Shown piece after piece: positions 1 to 5,909 of a stretch of 21,808 bases of DNA. Numbering within the stretch: the first letter of the stretch is position 1; each line of letters begins with the position of its first letter. The notes beneath the pieces are model-generated. The model saw nothing but the letters and a program-made list of their open reading frames with translations. It searched no databases and was not told the DNA's origin. The translations under genes and the position numbers were made by a program. The DNA is from Sphaerochaetaceae bacterium (lineage in GTDB: Bacteria; Spirochaetota; Spirochaetia; Sphaerochaetales; Sphaerochaetaceae): the NCBI GenBank assembly GCA_016302165.1, contig JAEDOD010000019.1, positions 1 through 21,808 on the forward strand. The letters run 5' to 3'.

Positions 1-54
1 TTCTCCCTTTAATCGTGGTCCGATTTCCTTTTATTCCTGCTGTAAACACCCACT

Positions 55-93
55 ATAAAAAAGAATGGACCACCTCCAGGCGGAAGGTGGTCC
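55..93 (-). terminator. Intrinsic terminator of the purine-uptake operon
   Basis: A 9-bp perfect stem, GGACCACCT (67-75) with AGGTGGTCC (85-93), closes a 9-nt loop. On the minus strand it is followed by ATTCTTTTTTAT, a run of six T. It lies just past the stop of the deaminase gene at 111 and ends the minus-strand operon. There is no T-run on the plus side, so it works in one direction. Positions 1-54 hold no gene I can support. Confidence 0.9.
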
Positions 94-110
94 GATTGAT
101 CATGGTCAAA

Positions 111-590
111 TCAGTTCCAGTAACCTTTGTGGACTTCTGCAGCCTCAACTTCCAGCTCAGGGAAGGGCCCTATGACTTCAATAGGCTTCTGGCCATGGCT
201 GAATACAGTGCGGCAAGGAAGGCTGAAGGTAGGATTCTGCTCATTGGATCCTGTAAGCTCCAAAAGCCGCTTTTCGGTCATGGCATATACTACTCTGCCT
301 ATGTTTGCCCAGTAGATTGCTCCTGCACACATTGCACATGGCTCAGCGGAAGTGTAGAGGGTACAGTTCCAGAGAAAGGATTTTGGATAGAGCACGGAAG
401 CTCTTTCTGCCAGAGTAGTCTCTGCGTGTCCAGTACACTTCTTTGTGGAGATCTCTATGTTCTCCTGCTCAAGAAGGATGTTTCCTTCTCCATCCACCAA
501 TATGGCTCCAAAGGGAGTGTTTCCATTCTCCCTGCTTCTTCTGGACACCTCGATTGCTTTTCTCAAGTAATATTCATGGCTTTCCATCAT
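111..590 (-). CDS. Cytidine/guanine deaminase-family protein (probable guanine or nucleoside deaminase)
   Basis: A 159-residue zinc-dependent deaminase of the CDA fold. The zinc and catalytic motif is HAE in TGHAETTLAERAS (about residues 55-57), and the second half is PCAMC in SAEPCAMCAGAIYWAN (about 83-87). NTPFGAI near residue 25 is typical of GuaD/TadA-like nucleobase deaminases. It is the last gene of the operon and overlaps the upstream permease by 4 nt (ATGA), so it is translationally coupled. Since the operon imports purine nucleosides, deamination of guanine to xanthine or of a purine nucleoside is the likely job. The tRNA deaminase TadA is a less likely alternative, because of the context and because the sequence lacks a basic C-terminal tail. 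Family call is firm, substrate is inference. Confidence 0.85.
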   Translation of the reverse strand: MMESHEYYLRKAIEVSRRSRENGNTPFGAILVDGEGNILLEQENIEISTKKCTGHAETTLAERASVLYPKSFLWNCTLYTSAEPCAMCAGAIYWANIGRVVYAMTEKRLLELTGSNEQNPTFSLPCRTVFSHGQKPIEVIGPFPELEVEAAEVHKGYWN

Positions 591-1534
591 ACTCTCATCT
601 CCCTGTTGAACGGCTTTCCAAGGGCCGTAGGACCTAGCTTATTGGATTCCTTGTTGAATGCCAATACCACTATTACAAGTATGTATGGAAGCATTGTAAG
701 GAATTCGTAGTACTGGAAGGATGGCACGAAGATCTGGATCTGGGTCTGCAGTACCTGGGCAAAGGTGAAGAGTAGGGCTCCAAGGAAGATCTTCACAGGA
801 TGCCACTGTCCGAAATATACCAGGGCTACAGCTATGAAGCCACGTCCATTGATTATCTGGGAAGTGAACATCTTCGCCTGGCAGAGAGTGAGGAAGGCTC
901 CTGCAAAGCCTGCCATGGCTCCTCCCAGGGCCAGAGACTGGTATCTGACCTTGGCTACATTGATTCCAAGGCTGTCTGCAGCACGGGGATGGGTTCCTAC
1001 AGCCCTCACCTTCATTCCCCATGGAGTCTTGTAGATGATGAACCAGGCCACAGGAATCAGGGCATAGCAGACATAGATGATCGGGTTATGGGTAAAGAGG
1101 ATAGGTCCGATCACCGGTATTTTGGACAAGAGTGGAATAGGGTAGGCTGTAATTCCAGTAATTGACTGGCTTCCACCGATGTAGGAGCGGAAGAAGGTTC
1201 CTGCCAGGCCTACGCCGAACATCTGAAGTCCGATACCTGCTATTCCCTGGGGAGCCCTGAAGGTTATGACGATTATGCCAAAGAGGAGTCCCATCAATGC
1301 TCCAGCCACAGCTCCAGCCAAAAGGCCCAGAAGGTTGATGGCGAAAGGAACGGAGCCTGCTCCTCCGTAGGAGAATGGAATCAGGAGACCAAGGAAGGCG
1401 CCCATGGTCATTATACCTTCACAGCCAAGGTTGAAGATACCAGCCTTCTGGTTGAACATTTCACCCATGGAGGCGATCATCAAGGCCACTGCAAACCTTA
1501 TGGTAAGAGTAAGTGTGTTGAGAATAAGGTCCAT
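587..1534 (-). CDS. nupQ: Nucleoside ABC transporter permease (NupQ/YufQ-like)
   Basis: A 315-residue inner-membrane permease of the branched-chain/ribose-type family (BPD_transp_2), about the length of Bacillus NupQ. The N-terminus has FAVALMIASMGEMFNQKAGIFNLGCEGIM, the diagnostic stretch in which BMP-linked permeases carry a GxxNxGxEG loop. Several hydrophobic spans follow. The cytoplasmic coupling loop reads RAVGTHPRAADSLGINVAKVR (about 178-198), the EAA-like contact with the ATPase. It starts directly after the stop of the other permease, with AAGGAGG upstream. It should form a heterodimer with the 1535-2611 product to pass purine nucleosides delivered by the binding protein. Confidence 0.9.
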   Translation of the reverse strand: MDLILNTLTLTIRFAVALMIASMGEMFNQKAGIFNLGCEGIMTMGAFLGLLIPFSYGGAGSVPFAINLLGLLAGAVAGALMGLLFGIIVITFRAPQGIAGIGLQMFGVGLAGTFFRSYIGGSQSITGITAYPIPLLSKIPVIGPILFTHNPIIYVCYALIPVAWFIIYKTPWGMKVRAVGTHPRAADSLGINVAKVRYQSLALGGAMAGFAGAFLTLCQAKMFTSQIINGRGFIAVALVYFGQWHPVKIFLGALLFTFAQVLQTQIQIFVPSFQYYEFLTMLPYILVIVVLAFNKESNKLGPTALGKPFNREMRV

Positions 1535-2611
1535 TTACGCCTCCTTCTTCTGGAAGAACTTCTTCCTGAACTTTTCTTCAAGGTATGGGTTTGAAATGAT
1601 CATCTGTACAGCAACTATGATCAGGATTATTAGACCCTGCAGTGCCTCAACCAGGTTTGGTGGTACAGATGTCAGGATCTGGAGATTTACCTGGGCATAA
1701 AGGAGTATTCCGAAGAAGAATGCTGCAGGAAGGATTCCTGCCGGGTGCAGTCCTCCGAAGAGGGCTACTACGATTCCTGAGAATCCATATCCTCCTGTTA
1801 TTCCTTCCATGGCTCTTCCCTGGTTTCCCATAAGCTCCACAGCTCCAGCCATTCCTGCGCATGCGCCGCTGATTATCATTGCTATCACCAGATATCTGGA
1901 AACATTGATTCCGCCATATTTTGCTGCTCTCTGGCTGGCTCCTGCAGCTCTCATCTTATATCCCCAGCTGGTTTTCCAGAGAAGGATATAGACCACTACA
2001 GCAAGTATCAGGGCCAGGTATATTCCCTGATGGAGGGCTGTCCTGTTGAAGATCTTTGTAAGGACAGTGGAGTCAGGAAGACGGGCACTCATGGGAGTTC
2101 CTGTCTTTTCGTTAGGGTCGATAAGGGGAACTCTTATCATGAAGGCATAGAACTGGGCTGCAGCGTAGTTGAGCATTACTGTAGACAGCAGCTCGCTTAC
2201 GTCCAGCTTGGCCTTAAGGATTCCAGGAATGAAGCCCCAGGCTCCTCCGGCGGCTGCTCCTGCCAGAATACAAAGAGGAATTGCAGCAAATCTCGGTAGC
2301 GGTGCCACCACAAAGGCTGTGGCCGTTGCGGCTATGATTCCCATGGCCATCTGGCCTTCAGCTCCAATATTGTTGATTCCGCATCTTGAGGATACACAGA
2401 TACCAAGAGCGATGATGGTCAATGGAATCATTCTTACGAATATCTCACAGAGACTGCGGAAGTTGGAGAATGGCATGGAGATGATGATGGAATATGTCTT
2501 GAACACGCTTTCACCTGTTGCAAGTATCATCAGGGCTCCCACCAGAAGTGCCACCAGCACCGCCAGGATGATGATGGTAATCTTGAAAGCTATTTTATGG
2601 TTAATCTTCAT
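1535..2611 (-). CDS. nupP: Nucleoside ABC transporter permease (NupP/YufP-like)
   Basis: A 358-residue polytopic membrane protein, partner of the permease at 587-1534. An N-terminal anchor (about residues 10-32) is followed by the PLTIIALGICVSSRCGINNIGAEGQMAMG region with the family GxxNIGxEGQ motif. The coupling loop is RAAGASQRAAKYGGINVSRY (about residues 212-231). The start ATG overlaps the end of the ATPase gene by 11 nt, with a GGGGG Shine-Dalgarno-like stretch just upstream, so the two are coupled. Length and motifs match the longer permease of BMP-type nucleoside transporters such as NupNOPQ. Confidence 0.9.
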   Translation of the reverse strand: MKINHKIAFKITIIILAVLVALLVGALMILATGESVFKTYSIIISMPFSNFRSLCEIFVRMIPLTIIALGICVSSRCGINNIGAEGQMAMGIIAATATAFVVAPLPRFAAIPLCILAGAAAGGAWGFIPGILKAKLDVSELLSTVMLNYAAAQFYAFMIRVPLIDPNEKTGTPMSARLPDSTVLTKIFNRTALHQGIYLALILAVVVYILLWKTSWGYKMRAAGASQRAAKYGGINVSRYLVIAMIISGACAGMAGAVELMGNQGRAMEGITGGYGFSGIVVALFGGLHPAGILPAAFFFGILLYAQVNLQILTSVPPNLVEALQGLIILIIVAVQMIISNPYLEEKFRKKFFQKKEA

Positions 2612-4124
2612 CTTTGACCCCCGCCATCAGAATTCCAAGCTTTTCTGTAGTAGCTTCGTTTTTCAGGAGAACCTTCTGGTTCTTTCCTTTGAAGATTACA
2701 GCGATTCTGTCTGAAAGATTCATGATCTCCTCCAGCTCTTCGCTGATGAGAAGGATTCCCACTCCCTTCTCCCTAAGCTCCAGAAGAAGCTTGTGGATGA
2801 ACTCTGCAGCTCCCATGTCCAGACCGCGGATAGGGTAGACGCAGACCAGGAACTTTGGATTCCTGTCTATTTCCCTGGCAAGGATAACCTTCTGGATGTT
2901 TCCTCCGCTAAGGGAACCTGCCGCCACATGGATTCCTGGAGACCTGATGTCATATTTCTCCCTCAGGAGGGTGGCGTACTTCTCTATCTCCTTATCCTTC
3001 AGAATATGGCGGGAAGAGAATCTGTCGTCGCTGTCCTTAAGGATGATGTTCTCCTTTATGGACATGGAAGGCACGATGCCTTCTGTGTTTCTCTCTTCAG
3101 GAATATATCCCATCCCCTTTTCGATTACCTCCCGGGGAGTAAGGTTCTGTATAGGCTGGCCAAAGAAGAGGATATCTCCGCTTTCGCTCCTTCTTATTCC
3201 ATTTATTGCTTCTGCCAGCTCTCTCTGTCCATTGCCGCTGACTCCAGCCAAGCCCACGATCTCTCCCTCCCTTACAGTAAGGTCGAATCCGTCCAGGGCA
3301 TTGAAGCCTCTGTCTGACTTCACTGTCAGATTCTTTATCTCCAAGGCCACCTTTCCTTCGGAAGGTGCGCTGAGATTGGCTGTCACTTCAACTTCATGGC
3401 CTGTCATAAGGGCCGCAATCTGGGAAGGTGTGTAGTCTTCTGTCTTTCCATTGAACACCACCTTTCCATGTCTGAGGATGGAGACCTTATCTGAAAGGGC
3501 CTTAACCTCATTGAGCTTGTGGCTGATGAAGATGATGGAAAGTTCCTTGCTCATATTCTTCAAGAGCACTATAAGCTCGTCTGTCTCCTGTGGAGTAAGG
3601 GCGGAGGTAGGTTCGTCGAGAATAAGGAACTTTGCTCCCAGGCAAAGTGTCTTCACAAGCTCGACCCTCTGCTGCTCTCCCACAGATAGCTGCCATACAA
3701 AGGCATCAGGGTCAACACTAAGGCCATAGTGGGTGGAGACGTCAGTTATCTTTTCTCTCACGCTTTTCAGGTCTACGGTAAACCCCCAAGTGGATTTCAT
3801 TCCCAGTGCAATGTTTTCAAGCACTGTCATGTTCGGTACCAGCATATATTGCTGATGGACCATTCCGATTCCACAGGCGAAGGCGTCATTGGGGCTTTTG
3901 AAGGACACCTTCTCTCCATTGATGTATATTGCCCCTTCATCGCTCTGGTACAGTCCCATGACTATATTCATGAGAGTGGTCTTTCCTGCGCCGTTCTCTC
4001 CCACGAGAGCCAACACCTCGTGCTTTCCTATGGTCAGGGAGATGTCATCACAGGCCAGGACTCCAGGGAAACGCTTTGTAATGTGTTCGATCCTAAGTTC
4101 GTTGATTTCCTTCAGTTCAGGCAT
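2601..4124 (-). CDS. nupO: Nucleoside ABC transporter ATP-binding protein with two ATPase domains (NupO/YufO-like)
   Basis: A 507-residue protein with two tandem ABC ATPase domains, as in RbsA/MglA and NupO. Domain 1 has Walker A GENGAGKTT (about 43-51), signature LSVGEQQR and Walker B LILDEPTSAL. Domain 2 has the degenerate P-loop GVSGNGQRE, which lacks the GK(S/T) lysine as usual in this family. Its signature is LSGGNIQK, and its Walker B-like segment reads VCVYPIRGLD where many relatives have QPTRGLD. I chose the ATG at 4124 because AAGGAAGG lies right before it. An in-frame TTG 18 nt further upstream lies next to the hairpin and has no better site. It energises import by the two downstream permeases. 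Confidence 0.93.
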   Translation of the reverse strand: MPELKEINELRIEHITKRFPGVLACDDISLTIGKHEVLALVGENGAGKTTLMNIVMGLYQSDEGAIYINGEKVSFKSPNDAFACGIGMVHQQYMLVPNMTVLENIALGMKSTWGFTVDLKSVREKITDVSTHYGLSVDPDAFVWQLSVGEQQRVELVKTLCLGAKFLILDEPTSALTPQETDELIVLLKNMSKELSIIFISHKLNEVKALSDKVSILRHGKVVFNGKTEDYTPSQIAALMTGHEVEVTANLSAPSEGKVALEIKNLTVKSDRGFNALDGFDLTVREGEIVGLAGVSGNGQRELAEAINGIRRSESGDILFFGQPIQNLTPREVIEKGMGYIPEERNTEGIVPSMSIKENIILKDSDDRFSSRHILKDKEIEKYATLLREKYDIRSPGIHVAAGSLSGGNIQKVILAREIDRNPKFLVCVYPIRGLDMGAAEFIHKLLLELREKGVGILLISEELEEIMNLSDRIAVIFKGKNQKVLLKNEATTEKLGILMAGVKDED

Positions 4125-4140
4125 AATCCTTCCTTGTTCC

Positions 4141-4165
4141 AAAAATGCCGGCCAAGGTGGCCGGC
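4141..4165 (-). terminator. Attenuator-like hairpin between binding-protein and transporter genes
   Basis: A 7-bp perfect G+C stem, GCCGGCC (4147-4153) and GGCCGGC (4159-4165), closes a 5-nt loop and is followed on the minus strand by ATTTTTGG. It sits between the binding-protein stop (4185) and the ATPase start (4124). A short T-run suggests partial termination, or a 3-prime stabiliser, giving more binding protein than membrane components. No other promoter is evident for the ATPase gene. Confidence 0.75.
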
Positions 4166-4184
4166 AATGATGGATGTCTGATGA

Positions 4185-5210
4185 TTAAAGTGTGCTGTAG
4201 TCTACCTTGCTCCAATCTGCCAGGAGGTTTGGAGTAGCTGTGAATTCAGCAATCTTGTCTTCAACTGCCTTCTTGATTTCTGGAGTGATCTTGTCGCTGC
4301 ACTTAGCTTCGTTCCAAGCCCAGATGAAGCCGCCATTGTTGAAGTTCATCGGGAGACATTCGCCGCCCAGGATTCCTTCCTCGAACTTCTCTACCAGGCC
4401 TACTACGACAGCCTTGTAGTTGTATGCAGAAGCTGCGATACACTTGTAGCCTTCCTCGATGGAGATCTGTGCGATATCCTGTCCAACCCACCAGATCTCA
4501 TCGTTTGGGAAGTCTGCAACTGCTCTGAGAGCACCGAGAGCCTGCTGTGAAGAACCTGTAAGGACGTCAGCTCCACCCTGGATGAAAGCCATTGCAGCTT
4601 CGCCAGACTTGATTGTGTCGCCGAAGGATCCGATGTGTGTGACCTGGATCTTTGCGTCTGGGTTGACACTCTGTACACCAAGTACGAAGCCTCTGTTGTA
4701 TCTTGCACTGTCTCCACCATCGATAGGACCGACCAGAGCCACCTTGTCCTTCTTTGTTGTGAGACCGGCTACGATACCGGAGAGGAAGCCTGTCTCTTCA
4801 GACTGAGGCATATATGAGAATACGTTGTCAGCAATGATGTCGGAGGTTGTTCCGAAGGCGAACATTACATCTGGGAACTCCTTGGCAGCATCTTCAACCT
4901 GAGCTCTGTACTGGGAGCCGTGGACGATGATGATGTTGTATCCAAGGTTGACGTAGGTTCTGATTGCTGTCATTGTGTCAGCTGGCTGTGTGTTCTCTAC
5001 AGCCTTGTAGTCAGCAATCTTGCCAGGCATTTCAGCCATTGCCTCTACGATTCCGTCATGCATTGCCTGACACCAGCCCTTGTCGTCAACTGTGTCTGCA
5101 ACAATGAGTGCGACCTTGATTTCGTCCTTCTTCTCTTCCTGTGCTCCCTGTGCGGTGAGGGCTGTAAGGGCAAGAGCCAGGACCAACAGAATAGCGATAG
5201 TCTTTTTCAT
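4185..5210 (-). CDS. BMP-family purine nucleoside-binding protein (PnrA/NupN-like), non-lipoprotein
   Basis: A 341-residue periplasmic binding protein of the BMP/PnrA (Treponema TmpC) family, which binds purine nucleosides. The signal peptide covers residues 1 to about 22 (MKKTIAILLVLALALTAL then TAQG). Mature features include VALIVADTVDDKGWCQAMHDGI near the N-terminus, IIIVHGSQYRAQVEDAAKEFPDVMFAFGT mid-domain and SEETGFLSGIVAGLTTKKDKVALVGPIDGGD. All are typical of the fold. There is no lipobox cysteine, unlike most family members, so it is probably free in the periplasm. AAGGAGA lies upstream of the ATG. It is the first gene of the operon, followed by an attenuator-like hairpin and then the transporter genes. 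Confidence 0.92.
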   Translation of the reverse strand: MKKTIAILLVLALALTALTAQGAQEEKKDEIKVALIVADTVDDKGWCQAMHDGIVEAMAEMPGKIADYKAVENTQPADTMTAIRTYVNLGYNIIIVHGSQYRAQVEDAAKEFPDVMFAFGTTSDIIADNVFSYMPQSEETGFLSGIVAGLTTKKDKVALVGPIDGGDSARYNRGFVLGVQSVNPDAKIQVTHIGSFGDTIKSGEAAMAFIQGGADVLTGSSQQALGALRAVADFPNDEIWWVGQDIAQISIEEGYKCIAASAYNYKAVVVGLVEKFEEGILGGECLPMNFNNGGFIWAWNEAKCSDKITPEIKKAVEDKIAEFTATPNLLADWSKVDYSTL

Positions 5211-5247
5211 GTTTTCTTCTCCTTATATCGAATAGGATATATGGTTG

Positions 5248-5276
5248 ATTATAGGGAAAATAATGGGACGGAAAAA
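5248..5276 (-). promoter_or_regulatory. Probable sigma70 promoter of the purine-uptake operon
   Basis: On the minus strand a perfect TATAAT (5253-5248) lies about 38 nt upstream of the binding-protein start. The matching -35 position, 17 nt further up, is only TTTTTC (5276-5271), so the promoter may depend on the AT-rich upstream DNA or an activator. Predicted transcript start is near 5241. I see no purine riboswitch core in this leader. Confidence 0.5.
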
Positions 5277-5586
5277 GCGGAAAAATGGAGAAACTTTATT
5301 CTTTGAAAAGATTTTGAGTTTTAGATAAAAAACAGACAGTTAGATTTAATGTCGCCTAAAAAAGAATACTTTTGAGACAAAAAGTGAAATAAAATACTTG
5401 CAATTCTGAAATTACATGAAAAGGACACATATTTTGAGGAAAAGATAAAAGATGCCGGTCATTTGTCTCCATTTCCTTTTTCCCGTCACTGTGTCTGACA
5501 AATAGAATATACCCTCATCCCTCAAATCTCAGTGGCAATGGAAAATGGATACAAGAGGGAATTTTGTTATTTTTCATACTTAGGTG
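5277..5586. other. AT-rich non-coding divergent region
   Basis: About 310 bases between the two divergent transcription units with no supportable coding sequence. Base composition is clearly more AT-rich than the neighbours. It holds an inverted pair ATTTGTC (5461-5467) and GACAAAT (5497-5503), and GAGGGAA (5555-5561), the left half of an inverted pair whose right half lies in the T-box promoter. I recognise no RNA gene in it. Confidence 0.6.
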
Positions 5587-5616
5587 TTGCAATTATCTTC
5601 AATTTCCCTCTATTCT
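5587..5616 (+). promoter_or_regulatory. Promoter of the T-box transcript
   Basis: TTGCAA (5587-5592) and TATTCT (5611-5616) are separated by 18 nt, a plausible sigma70 pair. The expected start near 5622-5624 is immediately before the first helix of the T-box leader, which supports the assignment. An inverted repeat GAGGGAA (5555-5561) / TTCCCTC (5604-5610) ends at the base just before the -10 hexamer and could be an operator. Confidence 0.6.
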
Positions 5617-5621
5617 TCTGT

Positions 5622-5889
5622 AAAGGCCAAGACGAAGAGTGCCTATATGCAAAGACATGAGAGAGACGGCGGGTGGTGCGAGCCGGGGACACTGGCATAT
5701 ATGCTGTAGCTTCAGAGCTGGAAGGAAGAAAGCCTAAGGTAAGTAGAACCTTCCCGATTTTGCCGCGTTAGGGCATAGAGGTTGTTGGACCTCGATGAGT
5801 GGTCGCGTCATGCGGCAATTTGAGTGGTACCGCGGGTGCAATGTATGTTCACTCGTCTCAAGGCAAAAAGACTTTGGGACGATTTTTTT
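5622..5889 (+). promoter_or_regulatory. T-box riboswitch, probably tRNA-Val (specifier GUA)
   Basis: Stem I begins with the K-turn-like AAGACGAAG and an AGUG in the S-turn position (5638-5641). The AG bulge GAGAGAG (5659-5665) and the distal loop GGUGGUGCGAGCC (5672-5684) match the family consensus. The 3-prime side of the specifier loop reads UGCU-GUA-G followed by CUUC, so GUA at 5706-5708 is the best specifier. Stem II pairs AAGG (5722-5725) with CCUU (5749-5752) and encloses an AGUAGAA S-turn. UUGCCGC (5760-5766) pairs with GCGGCAA (5812-5818) around a Stem III-like hairpin. The antiterminator has A1 UUUGAG (5819-5824)/CUCAAG (5857-5862), the 7-nt bulge UGGUACC (5825-5831) and A2 GCGGGUG/CACUCGU. 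UGGU fits a tRNA ending A-CCA, as tRNA-Val does. T-box call firm; valine specificity probable. Confidence 0.93.
5855..5889 (+). terminator. T-box regulated leader terminator
   Basis: GUCUCAAGGC (5855-5864) pairs with GACUUUGGGAC (5870-5880) around an AAAAA loop, with one bulged A. Seven T follow (5883-5889). The segment CUCAAG (5857-5862) is used both by this terminator and by helix A1 of the antiterminator, so the two folds exclude each other. Uncharged tRNA would favour read-through into the gene at 5910. Confidence 0.92.
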
Positions 5890-5909
5890 GTCCCGAAATG
5901 GAGGAAATG

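Noticed and set aside
15..54. Repeat of TGGTCCGAT at 16-24 and 88-96 as part of a mobile element boundary
   Set aside because: Only 9 bp are shared, and the second copy is part of the terminator stem. No other mobile-element feature is nearby.
2169..4181. Several plus-strand open frames of 90-180 codons across the nucleoside transporter genes
   Set aside because: All are opposite to clearly conserved permease and ATPase genes and show no domain or ribosome site.
4601..4720. Minus-strand frame of 105 codons inside the binding-protein gene
   Set aside because: It is an alternative frame of the BMP-family gene with no initiation signal or recognisable product.
5211..5300. Purine riboswitch in the leader of the nucleoside uptake operon
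   Set aside because: I looked on the minus strand for the conserved three-way junction core and loop sequences and found none; the leader after the TATAAT is only about 30 nt.
5702..5709. Other specifier readings in the T-box, such as UGU (Cys), GCU (Ala) or CUG (Leu)
   Set aside because: Aligning the conserved 3-prime flank (CUUCA-GAGCUG) puts GUA at the codon position followed by a purine. UGU would need a T-box UGGA for the usual U73 of tRNA-Cys, and the others shift the loop. Not fully excluded, hence lower confidence for valine than for the T-box itself.
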